Source of the DNA: Pseudomonas putida
GTDB lineage: Bacteria; Pseudomonadota; Gammaproteobacteria; Pseudomonadales; Pseudomonadaceae
Reading direction: 5' to 3'
Assembly (NCBI GenBank): GCA_041071465.1
Contig: CP163498.1
Location: 2,446,501-2,510,500, forward strand
Length of the DNA: 64,000 nt
Positions 21,240 through 30,761 of the stretch are shown in pieces. The notes under the pieces are model-generated. The model was not told where the DNA came from, made no database searches, and was given only the letters and a program-made list of their open reading frames with translations. The position numbers and the translations under genes were made by a program. Each line of letters begins with the position of its first letter. The stretch's first letter is position 1.

Positions 21240-22346
21240 ATGAAAACCCTCAATTCCACACCCCGTGCCGATGGTTTCCACATGCCCGCCGAGTGGGCCC
21301 CGCAGACCCAGGTGTGGATGGTCTGGCCAGAGCGCCCGGACAACTGGCGCCTCGGCGGCAAGCCGGCGCAGGCCGCCCACGTAACCCTGGCCAAGGCCAT
21401 TGCCCGCTTCGAGCCTGTAACCGTCGCGGCCTCCGCCGGCCAGTACGAAAACGCCCGTCGCCAGCTCGACCAGCCGAACATTCGTGTGGTCGAAATCAGC
21501 AACGACGACGCCTGGGTGCGTGACACCGGCCCAACCTTCGTCATCAACGACCATGGCGAAGTGCGCGGTGTGGATTGGGGCTTCAATGCCTGGGGCGGCT
21601 TCGATGGCGGCCTGTACGCGCCGTGGAACCGCGACGAGGAGCTGGCCGCCAAGGTGCTGGAAATGGAGCGCTGCCAGCGCTATCAGACCGAAGGTTTCGT
21701 GCTTGAAGGTGGTTCGATCCACGTGGACGGTGAAGGCACCGTGATCACCACCGAGGAATGCCTGCTCAATCGCAACCGCAACCCGCACATGAACCGCGAG
21801 CAGATCGAAGCGGTGCTGCGCGATCAGCTGGCGGTGGACACCGTGGTTTGGTTGCCGGATGGCTTGTTCAACGACGAAACCGACGGCCATGTGGACAATT
21901 TCTGCTGTTACGTGCGCCCGGGCGAAGTGTTACTGGCCTGGACCGATGATTCCAACGACCCCAACTATGCGCGCTGCCACGCGGCCATGGAGGTGTTGAA
22001 GAACACTCGCGACGCCAAGGGCCGTGAGTTCATCGTGCACAAGATGCCGATTCCGGGCCCACTGTTCGCCACCGCCGAAGAGTGCGCCGGTGTCGACCAG
22101 GTGGCCGGCAGCCAGGAGCGTGACCCGTCGGTGCGCCTGGCCGGTTCGTACGTGAACTTCCTGATCGTCAACGGTGGCATCATCGCGCCAAGCTTCGACG
22201 ACCCTGCAGACGCCGAAGCCAGAGCGATCCTGGCGAAGATCTTCCCCGACCATGAGGTGGTGATGATCCCGGGCCGCGAGTTGCTCTTGGGTGGCGGCAA
22301 TATCCACTGCCTGACCCAGCAGCAGCCGGCGCCGGTCAAGCGCTGA
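21240..22346 (+). CDS. aguA: Agmatine deiminase
   Basis: 368 residues from ATG 21240. Converts agmatine to N-carbamoylputrescine and ammonia. Guanidine-modifying fold: [37 protein letters not shown], and the catalytic Cys near the C-terminus in [13 protein letters not shown]. Length matches P. aeruginosa AguA. The partner aguB is not in the window. Followed by a strong terminator. Confidence 0.96.
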
Positions 22347-22363
22347 GCGTGAAGTGAATGAAG

Positions 22364-22392
22364 AGGCCCGTCGTGTGACGGGCCTTTTTTTT
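22364..22392 (+). terminator. Terminator of aguA
   Basis: AGGCCCGTC, loop GTGT, GACGGGCCT followed by a T run. Confidence 0.9.
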
Positions 22393-22523
22393 GGGGCGAC
22401 GTCCGGGGCCTGGACTGGCATATGTTTTGTATTGTTTTTCAAATAGATAGCTTGGCCAGGCCGGGGTATCTGATCTGTAACAATACTTACGTAAATTAGC
22501 CGCTCACGGGCCAGGGAGTACGT

Positions 22524-22727
22524 GTGGACATGAACGTAGCAAGTGAGTCGGCTTTGCGCCCATCGGCAGTGAATCACCAATCGCTCAGGGTTGTGGCGAA
22601 GTGGTTGAAACACCATGGAAGCATCAGGGTCAGGACGACCGACCCACGACGTCTGCTTGCCGGGCGATACCCCCAGGGGCTGATCAGCGAAGCAGAAATG
22701 CAGGCGCTGATGGCGGTGTGGCACTGA
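22524..22727 (+). CDS. Small hypothetical protein (67 aa)
   Basis: Reads VDMNVASESALRPSAVNHQS and so on to MQALMAVWH. A GGGAG site at 22514 suits GTG 22524 (5-nt spacing); ATG 22530 is the alternative start. The protein is basic in the middle (KWLKHHGSIRVRTTDPRRLL) with no signal or membrane segment. Codon use looks like its neighbours, which supports a real gene. Function unknown. Confidence 0.6.
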   Translation: MDMNVASESALRPSAVNHQSLRVVAKWLKHHGSIRVRTTDPRRLLAGRYPQGLISEAEMQALMAVWH

Positions 22728-22743
22728 TCGAATCGGTTCTACC

Positions 22744-22787
22744 TGCACCGGCCTCTTCGCGGACATGCCCGCGAAGAGGCCGGTGCA
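22744..22787. repeat. Long perfect hairpin, REP-type / terminator
   Basis: TGCACCGGCCTCTTCGCGG with its inverse CCGCGAAGAGGCCGGTGCA, almost no loop. Same GCCTCTTCGCGGG family as 14505 and 59411. Lies 12 bp beyond the convergent TonB receptor's stop and so may terminate both sides. Confidence 0.7.
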
Positions 22788-22798
22788 GTCAACCAAGA

Positions 22799-24894
22799 TC
22801 AGAAGCTGTAGCTACCCGTCACCACCAGGCTACGCGGGTCCCCTACCTGAATCTGCGCCGCACTGGTCGCTGAGCTGTAGTAGGTCTTGTCGGCAATGTT
22901 GCTCAGCGCCGCCCGTACATCCCAGTCATGGGTGCGGTACCCCGCCAATGCATCCCAACGGCCATACCCCGGCAATACCGTGGTGTTCTGGTTGTCCGCA
23001 TAACGTTTACCCACCAACGTCAGGCCGGTTTCAGCGTACCAGCCCAGCTCTGGCTTCCAGGTCACGAACAAGCTGCCGTTGCGCTTGGCCACGTCATTGA
23101 TGCGGTTGCCTTCCTGGCCGTTGTTGTCCTTGACGATGATGGCGTCCTGCAGGCCGATGCCGCCGCGTACATACCAGTTGCCAACGATATTGCCGGTGGC
23201 GGTCAGCTCGATGCCGCGCGAACGCTGCAGACCGCTGAGCAAAATGTTTTCCGGGATCAGCGGGTCGCGGGTGCGGCGGTTGTACAGCTCCAGCTCGTAA
23301 ATGGCCAAGGTGGTGGTCAGGCGCTGGTCGAGCCAGTCGCTCTTCACGCCGATTTCCTTTTGACGGGTTTCTTCCGGCTTGGCGTCGTTGCCGTTGCCCG
23401 GCGCATCTGGAGTGATGCCGATCAGGCCGCCGCCCACCGGCGAAAAGGTCTTGCTCCACGAAGCGTAGAACGAATGGTCGCGCCACGGCGTGTAGACCAC
23501 GCCCAGGCGCGGGCTGGTGCTGTTGCTGTCCTGTGGTTCGCGCACGCCATCCTTGTTGGTGGTTTGCACATCGAATTGGTCGAAGCGTACCCCAGCAAGG
23601 ATCTGCCACTGATCGTTCAGGCGGATCTGGTCCTGCAGGTAAAGGCCACGGCTATCGACCACGGTGTGGTTGTCACTCGACACCGTCATAGGGCCATTGT
23701 GCTGCTGGCTGCGGTCGGGGTTGTTCAGGTCCAGGCCTGGAACCGCCTGGCCACCCTTCGCAACAGGCAAGGCGGTGTACAGCAGAGGGTCACGCCGCTG
23801 GTTACCGAACTCCAGGCCTACAAGCAGCTTGTGTTCCAACCCCAGGGTGTCGAAGTCGCCCTCGGCCTCCAGGTTATTGAACAGGTTGCGGGTGTTGAGG
23901 TCCTGCTGCCAACGCTGGCGGGTCACGGTGTTGGTGCCGGCGTTGTAGCCGACGACATAGGTGTTGTCGAACTCACTGTCGAGCTTGAACAGGCCCAGGG
24001 TATGGCGCAGCTGCCAGGTTTCGTTCAGCTGGTAGTTCAGGCGTGAGCGCAGGGACTGGGCGTGATCATCGATATAGTCGCGCGGGTCACCGTAGGTGGT
24101 GCCGCGGCTCACGTCGGCCGGGCGGCCGTTGACCCGGGGATACCCCGGTCGGGTGTGCGGTTGTAACGGCTGTATTCGTATTGCACCAGCCAGTTCAGGT
24201 CGGGGTTGATCTGCCAGCTGATCGACGGGGCGAACAGTTGGCGGCTGCCGTGAACACCATCGCGGAAGCTGTTGTTGTCCTGGTTGCCCATGTTCAGGCG
24301 CAGGCTGACGGTGTCGCTGGGGTCGGCGCTGAGGTCGGCATACAGGCTGCGCAGGTCTTCACTGCCGGCCTGCGCTTCGAGGGTCGAGCGTCGGCCCGGC
24401 TCCGGTGCCTTGCTGACCCGGTTGACGATACCGCCCTGGCTGCCACGGCCGTATAGCACCGCCGCAGGCCCCTTCAGTACCTCGACCCGCTCGATGTTGT
24501 GCAGGTCGCGGATGTACTGGCTGTCGTCACGAATGCCGTCCAGGTAAAAGTCGTTGCTGGCCTCGAAGCCGCGGATGCGCACACTGTCGAAGCGGGTATC
24601 GGCGCCGCTGCTGACGTTGGGGATGCCCTCCAGCGCCTTGCCCAAGGTGTTGCTGCCGTAATCCAGCACGTTGACGGTCTTCACCGTGTCGATGGCCTGG
24701 GGGACATAGCGCACCGGCGTCGAGGTGCGGGTGGCGGTGCTTACCTCCTTGACCCGTGGGTTGTCCTTCTCGCGCTCGCTGTCGGCGGTAATCGACGACT
24801 CTGGCAGCGTGGTGGTGGCGGCACTCGCCAGGTCGACGCTGAACAGCAGCGACAGGCCAAGCGTCAGGGGTGAAAGGCGGCAGGGTACAAGCAT
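22799..24894 (-). pseudogene. TonB-dependent siderophore receptor, frameshifted by a one-base loss
   Basis: Outer-membrane ferric-siderophore receptor of about 700 residues if joined. From ATG 24894: signal peptide (ending VDLASA), plug domain (about 60-170: AIDTVKTVNVLDYGSNTLGK, FYLDGIRDDSQYIRDLHNIE, VEVLKGPAAVLYGRGSQGG), then the barrel. At about 24134 the frame ends early (PGSTAARPT), and the barrel resumes in the next frame (GVNGRPADVSRGTTYGDPRD) to the C-terminal aromatic TGSYSF. One missing base in a GGN codon explains it. A Fur-like site lies upstream. The siderophore cannot be named. Confidence 0.85.
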
Positions 24895-24933
24895 GGGCAC
24901 ATCCGGACCGGGCAGGTGAAAAGAAAGGCGCGA

Positions 24934-24953
24934 ATGGTAATGCTTGCTATTTA
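24934..24953 (-). promoter_or_regulatory. Possible Fur box of the TonB receptor
   Basis: GAATGGTAATGCTTGCTATT is 40 bp upstream of the receptor start and loosely fits the AT-rich hexamer pattern of Fur sites (family consensus made of NATWAT units). Weak match; context is the main support. Confidence 0.3.
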
Positions 24954-25398
24954 CTCTTGCTTGGGTATTTGTAAAGGCTTGTCTTTACATATGTGTCTGT
25001 TTGTAACATCCCTGATCGCAGCGACTTTGCCTGTTGGGGCAACCTTGTGCTGTGAAAACGGCTCCACGGGAAGTTGTCCGTGCGATCAAAAGGCTTTTTC
25101 CCACACAAGATAAAATGCCCGCTGATAGCGCAAACCTGTATGGAAATGCACCAGGCTCACCGGTGATTTTGGTTATATCAACCTGCATTTCACGATTTTT
25201 TGACATTTGTAATCGCACACGGCTAGGATTCGGCCAACGCCTGCTGGCCATGATCTTGGCCAAGCTGCTGCCAAGGGCCGCCGTGTATTACCGGTTGGCC
25301 CGCCCGGCTGGATCCGCATAGCGTCGAACCTACGAAGGGGCGTTGGTTCCTGGCGTCATATTGCAGAGCGTTTTTGATTAAGAAATAAGGAAAACAAC
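24954..25398. other. Intergenic region between TonB receptor and porin
   Basis: About 445 bp, markedly more AT-rich than the genes on each side, between two divergent outer-membrane protein genes. It must hold the porin promoter. AAATAAGGAAAACAAC just before ATG 25399 contains the ribosome site AAGGAAA. No small gene is convincing here. Confidence 0.5.
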
Positions 25399-26718
25399 AT
25401 GTTGAAAACCAGGATCAGCCTGGTCGCCTTGGCGATGATCGCCGCGACCCAGGCACAGGCCAATGAACAGGCCGACAGCAAGGGCTTCATCGAGGACAGC
25501 CACGCCAACGTCCTCCTGCGCAACGCCTACATCAACCGTGACAAGAAGCACGGCACCGACGACCAGATCGAATGGGGCCAGGCGTTCATCGCCAACTTCT
25601 CCTCCGGCTTCACCCAAGGCACCGTCGGCGTCGGTGTCGACGCATTCGGCCTGTACGCGGTGCGCCTCGATGGCGGCAAAGGCCACAACGGTGGCGGCGG
25701 CGTCGACTTCTTCAAACCGCACGAAACCACCAACGCCGAAGGCAACGCCAGCTCGCCGCACAACCTGGCCCGTGGTGGTGCTGCAGTGAAATTCCGCATC
25801 TCCAACACCGTGCTGAAATACGGTGACCAGATGCCAGCACTGCCTGTGCTGCAGTACGACGATGCACGTCTGCTGCCAGAAAGCTTCACCGGTACCCTGA
25901 TCACTTCCAAAGAAATCCAGGGCCTGGAACTGAACGCCGGTCGTTTCACCCAGGAAGCGCGCAAGAGCGCAGAGGGGCGTGATAGCGGTGGCCTGAAGTC
26001 GATCAACGTCTTCGGTGGTAGCTACAAGTTCACCGACAACTTCACCGCTTCGCTGTACACCGCCGACAACGAAGACGTGATGAAGAAGCACTACCTGGGC
26101 TTGAACTACGTCTTCCCGATCGCCAGCGACCAGTCCCTGACCCTGGACTTCAACGGCTACAAGTCGGACATCGACCACAAGTACGTACAAGCCGCTGGCC
26201 TGAACGGCGACTCCAACACCATCTGGAGCCTGGCCGCCACCTACGCGTACGGTGCCCACTCGTTCACCCTCGCTCACCAGCGCAGCACCGGCAGCACTGG
26301 CTACAACTACGGCTTCTACCAGAACGCCGGTGGCGTGGGTGACGGTGGTTCGACCATCTACCTGGCCAACTCGTACTGGTCCGACTTCAATGCCGAAGAC
26401 GAGCGCTCCTGGCAGCTGGGCTACGGCCTGGACTTCGGTGCCTACGGCATTCCGGGCCTGACCTACAAGCTGGCCTACGTGGTGGGTGACAACATCAACA
26501 CCCGCAACGTTGCCAACCCGCAGGGCTTTGGCGAAGGTAAAGAGCGCGAGATCTTCAACCAGATCCGTTACGTGGTGCAGGACGGCCCGGCCAAGGACCT
26601 GTCCATCAAGCTGCGTAGCTCGTTCGTGCGTACCAACAACGCCGTGCAGCAGAACGGTTACAACGACGACGGCAACGAAGTCCGCGTATTCGTCGAGTAC
26701 CCGATCAGCATCTTCTGA
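25399..26718 (+). CDS. OprD-family outer-membrane porin (OprE/OprQ type)
   Basis: 439 residues. Signal peptide MLKTRISLVALAMIAATQAQ followed by ANEQADSKGF; the mature N-terminus SKGFIEDSHANVLLRNAYIN is the hallmark of the OprD family. It has alternating beta-strand patterns and ends in Phe (VFVEYPISIF), the outer-membrane assembly signal. OprD porins take up amino acids, aromatic acids and other small nutrients. Within the family the sequence looks most like OprE/OprQ; the substrate is not deducible. Confidence 0.9.
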   Translation: MLKTRISLVALAMIAATQAQANEQADSKGFIEDSHANVLLRNAYINRDKKHGTDDQIEWGQAFIANFSSGFTQGTVGVGVDAFGLYAVRLDGGKGHNGGGGVDFFKPHETTNAEGNASSPHNLARGGAAVKFRISNTVLKYGDQMPALPVLQYDDARLLPESFTGTLITSKEIQGLELNAGRFTQEARKSAEGRDSGGLKSINVFGGSYKFTDNFTASLYTADNEDVMKKHYLGLNYVFPIASDQSLTLDFNGYKSDIDHKYVQAAGLNGDSNTIWSLAATYAYGAHSFTLAHQRSTGSTGYNYGFYQNAGGVGDGGSTIYLANSYWSDFNAEDERSWQLGYGLDFGAYGIPGLTYKLAYVVGDNINTRNVANPQGFGEGKEREIFNQIRYVVQDGPAKDLSIKLRSSFVRTNNAVQQNGYNDDGNEVRVFVEYPISIF

Positions 26719-26737
26719 TGCTGATGTGATGTACCCA

Positions 26738-26768
26738 ACAGCCCTGGCCTATGCCGGGGCTGTTTCTT
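26738..26768 (+). terminator. Terminator of the porin gene
   Basis: AACAGCCC, loop of 11 bases, GGGGCTGTTTCTTTT. Its right arm overlaps the last codons of the convergent gltB-like gene. Confidence 0.8.
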
Positions 26769-28416
26769 TTCGGCGCAAGGTTACTGCCGGAGCCGGTGTT
26801 GCATCTGTGGTTTCCGGTGCAAAACTGTCGCTACGCGCCATCCGCCACATCCGTGCATAAAACTCGCTTTCGATCGAGCCGCTGAGCAATTCGCCCGGCT
26901 TGAGGAAGGTGTGCAAGTCTGAAAACAACCCGATCTCGCTGGGGCTGATACGCCGTGCCAGGTGCTTGGGCTTGAGCTCCGAAGGGTGCTCCAGGCCCGC
27001 GGCAGCCAGCATCTCGGCCAGGGTGTGCAGGGTGTTGCGGTGGAAGCTGGCCACCCGCTCGGCCTTGTCCGGCACTACCAGGGCGCGCTGGCGCAGTGGG
27101 TCTTGCGTGGCCACGCCGGTCGGGCACTTGTTGGTATGGCAGCTTTGCGACTGAATGCAGCCAATGGCGAACATGAAGCCGCGTGCCGAGTTGACCCAGT
27201 CAGCGCCGATGGCCAACACGCTGGCAATGTCGAAGGCGCTGACGATCTTGCCTGCTGCGCCGATGCGAATGCTCGAGCGCAGGTTCAGGCCAACCAGGGT
27301 GTTGTGCACGAACATCAGGCCTTCGCGCATCGGCACGCCCATGTTGTCGCTGAATTCGCGTGGTGCCGCGCCGGTACCGCCTTCCTTACCATCGACGACG
27401 ATGAAGTCCGGGGTGATGCCGGTGGCGAGCATGGCCTTGGCAATGCCCATGAACTCCCACGGGTGGCCCAGGCAGAACTTGAAGCCTACAGGTTTGCCGC
27501 CCGACAGCTTGCGCAGGCTGGCCACGAACTGCAGCAACTCGACTGGTGTGCGGAAGGCGCTGTGCGCTGCCGGCGAGATGCAGTCCTCACCTGCGCGCAC
27601 GCCGCGGGTCTGGGCAATTTCAGGGCTGACCTTGTGCCCCGGCAAAATGCCGCCGTGGCCTGGTTTGGCGCCCTGGCTGAGCTTGATTTCAATCATCCTC
27701 ACCTGTGGCGATTTGGCCTGTTCGGCGAAGCGCTGTGGGTCGAAGCGACCGTCCTCGGTGCGGCAGCCGAAGTAGCCGCTGCCGATTTCCCAGATCAGGT
27801 CGCCACCGTGTTCACGGTGGTACGGGCTGATGCTGCCTTCGCCAGTGTCATGGGCAAACCGGCCCATGCGTGCGCCGCGGTTGAGCGCGGCGATGGCATT
27901 GGCACTGAGGGCACCGAAGCTCATGGCCGAAATGTTGAAGATCGAGGCCGAATAGGGCAGACGGCATTGCGGCCCGCCAATGGCAATGCGAAACGATGCC
28001 GGGTCTGGGGTAGCCACCGGCAGCATCGAATGGCTGATGAACTCGAAACCGGGCTTGTAGGCATCGTTCAGAGTGCCGAAGGCTTTCTCGGCACTTTCGT
28101 TCTTGGCCCGTGCGTAGACCAGCGAGCGTTGCGACCGGGAAAACGGCAGCTTGTCGTCGTCACCCTCGATCAGGTACTGGCGGATTTCCGGACGGATAGT
28201 TTCGATCAGGTAGCGGATATTGCCGAGGATCGGGTAGTTGCGGCGTACCGCGTGGTGACTTTGTCGCAGGTCGTTCAGGCCGACCAGGCTAAGCAATGCG
28301 GTGATCAGCGTTACTGGCCACAGCCAGGCATGTTGGGCGAGCAGCGGTAGGCTGGCGAAGCTGAAGACAAGGCAGAGCGCGAGGCAGGCGTAGCGGCTGG
28401 GCAGAGAGTGTTTCAT
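26749..28416 (-). CDS. FMN-binding glutamate synthase-family protein, membrane-anchored
   Basis: 555 residues from ATG 28416 (MKHSLPSRYACLALCLVFSF). Two N-terminal hydrophobic segments (about 9-55) precede a domain like the FMN/3Fe-4S-binding part of glutamate synthase large subunit: MSFGALSANAIAALNRGARM, HDTGEGSISPYHREHGGDL, KPGHGGILPGHKVSPEIA, DGKEGGTGAAPREFSDNMG and the cysteine cluster CIQSQSCHTNKCPTGVAT. The glutaminase domain of true GltB is absent. These stand-alone GltB-like proteins have no settled function; a redox role at the membrane is an inference. Confidence 0.88.
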   Translation of the reverse strand: MKHSLPSRYACLALCLVFSFASLPLLAQHAWLWPVTLITALLSLVGLNDLRQSHHAVRRNYPILGNIRYLIETIRPEIRQYLIEGDDDKLPFSRSQRSLVYARAKNESAEKAFGTLNDAYKPGFEFISHSMLPVATPDPASFRIAIGGPQCRLPYSASIFNISAMSFGALSANAIAALNRGARMGRFAHDTGEGSISPYHREHGGDLIWEIGSGYFGCRTEDGRFDPQRFAEQAKSPQVRMIEIKLSQGAKPGHGGILPGHKVSPEIAQTRGVRAGEDCISPAAHSAFRTPVELLQFVASLRKLSGGKPVGFKFCLGHPWEFMGIAKAMLATGITPDFIVVDGKEGGTGAAPREFSDNMGVPMREGLMFVHNTLVGLNLRSSIRIGAAGKIVSAFDIASVLAIGADWVNSARGFMFAIGCIQSQSCHTNKCPTGVATQDPLRQRALVVPDKAERVASFHRNTLHTLAEMLAAAGLEHPSELKPKHLARRISPSEIGLFSDLHTFLKPGELLSGSIESEFYARMWRMARSDSFAPETTDATPAPAVTLRRKETAPA

Positions 28417-28529
28417 GGGTCCATCGCAGGCAGGATGACCGGGCATAGGATAGGCAAAGGCGGGGCAGGGAAAACCTGGGGAATTGGTAAAAGACTATTA
28501 CCTGATTGCGTATGCCAGAGCGCTCGCCG

Positions 28530-29897
28530 TCAGATGGGGAGCAGTATGCTGACCCGCAACCCACCGCCCTCACGGTTCGACAGCATCAGCTCACCGCCAT
28601 GGCTGGTTGCAATCCGCTGGGCAATGCTCAACCCCAGCCCATACCCTCCCGAGGCCTGGTTACGCGAGCCTTCGCCGCGCACGAACGGGTCGGTAATGGT
28701 CGTCAGCAGCGCGGGCGCGATCCCCGGCCCACGGTCGTCGATATGGATGAATACCCCTGTGCTCGCTCGCTCCAGCGTGACCGAAATGTCTTGGGCATAG
28801 CGCAACGCATTCACCAACAAATTTTGCAGGCAACGCTGCAACAGCAAGGCATCCACCCGCACGCTGCCTGCCTGGCCGTGTACTGGCAGTGGTTCCTCGG
28901 CGCAGGCCAGGTCCGCACACTGGCGCGCCACCAGCCGGTCCAGGTCCACCTGCTGCAAATTCTGCTGCTCCCCCGCACGCAGGTAATCGAGGACCTGGCC
29001 GATCATGTCGTCCATCTGTGTGATGTTCTGCCGCAGGCGTTGGCGGTGTTCGTCGTCGGGCAGGCGCTCCAGGCGCAGGCGCATTCGGGTCAGTGGTGTG
29101 CGCAGGTCGTGTGATACGGCAGCCAGGAAGTAGGCTTTGTCGTTGACCATGGCTATCAGCCGCTGCTGCATGGCGTTGAACGCTTGCGCCGCCTGACGCA
29201 CTTCCTCCGGGCCATCCAGCGCCAAGGGCGGTTGCTCGAGGTTAGCGCCCAGGCCGCGTGCGGCATCGGCCAGGCGACGCAGCGGGCGCAGGCACAGGCG
29301 CACGGCAATCAGGCACACCAGCAATACCGCGACAATCCGCAGGGCGTACACCCGCAACAGGTAGTCGCTGATCAGCACCCAAGCCGACTCGCCGCTCCAA
29401 CCCTGCAGTTCCTGGCCATCGACGGTCAGCCAGTGACCATCGGCCAACGGCACCGCGAACTGGATATGCGCCTGGGCCGTGCGCAGGCCGAACAAGCTGC
29501 GCCAGACGATCGGCTGGCCCAGTTCATCGGTCAGTTGCACCTTCATCAGGCGCACGTCCTGGGCATGCCCCAGCTCGTACTTGAGGGCCTGCTGCAGCAA
29601 CAGCTCGATGCGCCTGCGCCCGCGGCGCTCGTCATGCTCCGGCGTGGGCAGGCTTTCGGCGCAGCGTAGCTGGTAATGGGCTGGTGGCTGCAGCATGCCG
29701 CCGTGGCAGTCGGCCTGGGCAATCAGTGGAGCGCTGCGCGCAGCGACCAGCCGCACAGGCGCCTCGAGCACCTGGGCGAAACGCACATCGAACCAGATGC
29801 TGCTCGACATCAACTGAATCACCAGCGTGCCGCTGACCATGATCAGCAGCAACTGACCAAACAAGGTGCGTGGCCACAGCCGGCGAAGCCAGCGCAT
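28530..29897 (-). CDS. Sensor histidine kinase
   Basis: 455 residues. N-terminal helix (about 12-32, LFGQLLLIMVSGTLVIQLM), periplasmic sensor of about 140 residues, second helix (about 180-205, VYALRIVAVLLVCLIAVRLC), HAMP (LRPLRRLADAARGLGANLEQ), H box LAAVSHDLRTPLTRMRLRLE, N box NLLVNALRYAQD, G boxes DDRGPGI and GGYGLGLSIA. Ends ILLPI. 1 bp separates it from the response regulator. Divergent from a TonB receptor, an arrangement like PfeRS/PirRS, which sense ferric siderophores. Confidence 0.9.
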   Translation of the reverse strand: MRWLRRLWPRTLFGQLLLIMVSGTLVIQLMSSSIWFDVRFAQVLEAPVRLVAARSAPLIAQADCHGGMLQPPAHYQLRCAESLPTPEHDERRGRRRIELLLQQALKYELGHAQDVRLMKVQLTDELGQPIVWRSLFGLRTAQAHIQFAVPLADGHWLTVDGQELQGWSGESAWVLISDYLLRVYALRIVAVLLVCLIAVRLCLRPLRRLADAARGLGANLEQPPLALDGPEEVRQAAQAFNAMQQRLIAMVNDKAYFLAAVSHDLRTPLTRMRLRLERLPDDEHRQRLRQNITQMDDMIGQVLDYLRAGEQQNLQQVDLDRLVARQCADLACAEEPLPVHGQAGSVRVDALLLQRCLQNLLVNALRYAQDISVTLERASTGVFIHIDDRGPGIAPALLTTITDPFVRGEGSRNQASGGYGLGLSIAQRIATSHGGELMLSNREGGGLRVSILLPI

Positions 29898-29898
29898 G

Positions 29899-30621
29899 TC
29901 AGGTATCGGCCTCGTGGCTGGCGATGCTCAGCAGGTAGCCTTCGTTGCGGATGGTAAGGATTTGCGCGGCCCCCGCCGGTGCACGGCGCAGTTGCTGACG
30001 CAGGCGGCTGACGCACATGTCCACTGAGCGGTCGTCGGGCAGGTGGTCGCGGCCGAACGCACTGCGCGTCAGCTGGTCGCGGGAGACCACGCGGTTGTTG
30101 GCTTCCAGCAGTTCACGCAGTACGCGGTAGTCGGAGCGCGGCAGGGTCAGGGTCTCGCCATCGGGCCGAGTCAGCAGGCGCTTTACGTGTTCCAGGCGAA
30201 ACCCGGCGAACAGCTGCGCATCCACCACGGCGGGCTCTTCGGCCTGTGCGTCCAGGCGTTGCGGGCGACGCAGCACGGCCTTGATCCGGGCGATCAGCTC
30301 GCGTGGCTCGAAGGGCTTGGCCAGGTAGTCGTCGGCACCCACCTCCAGGCCGATGATGCGGTCCAGCGTGCTGCCTTTGGCCGACAGCATGATCACCGCC
30401 AGCCCAGGTGTGGCCTGCAGCTGACGGCACAGGCTCAGACCGTCCTCGCCAGGCAGCATCAAGTCGAGCACCACCAGCTCCACTTTTTGCCGGGCCAGCT
30501 GCTCGCGCATCTGTTCACCGTCGGCCGCAGCTAACACGGTGTAGCCGGCATCTTTCAGGTAATCGCAAAGAAGTTCGCGGATCTCGTCGTCATCATCGAC
30601 AACCAGCAGGGTCGTGCTCAT
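29899..30621 (-). CDS. OmpR-family response regulator
   Basis: 240 residues from ATG 30621 (MSTTLLVVDDDDEIRELLCD). Receiver domain with phospho-Asp in LVVLDLMLPGEDG; C-terminal winged helix (TLPRSDYRVLRELLEANNRV, DMCVSRLRQQLRR, TIRNEGYLLS). ATG 30633 is an alternative start. Operon with the kinase. The divergent TonB receptor 140 bp away is the likely regulated gene. Confidence 0.92.
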   Translation of the reverse strand: MSTTLLVVDDDDEIRELLCDYLKDAGYTVLAAADGEQMREQLARQKVELVVLDLMLPGEDGLSLCRQLQATPGLAVIMLSAKGSTLDRIIGLEVGADDYLAKPFEPRELIARIKAVLRRPQRLDAQAEEPAVVDAQLFAGFRLEHVKRLLTRPDGETLTLPRSDYRVLRELLEANNRVVSRDQLTRSAFGRDHLPDDRSVDMCVSRLRQQLRRAPAGAAQILTIRNEGYLLSIASHEADT

Positions 30622-30761
30622 GCGGAAAAACACCTGTTCGGTGAGGGCCGGTGGCGCTCATTACGTTCAATTACATCCCCGTACATGTCGGGTCTGGAGC
30701 CCGGAGGGCCGGTCCCTAGAATCCTAACAAAAAATCATCTGCAAATACGAAGTCTTCCCAA

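Noticed and set aside
22744..22787. Insertion sequence terminal repeat
   Set aside because: No transposase nearby and the word recurs as a REP hairpin at other intergenic places in the window.
26962..28350. 462-codon plus-strand ORF
   Set aside because: Antisense shadow of the glutamate synthase-like gene.
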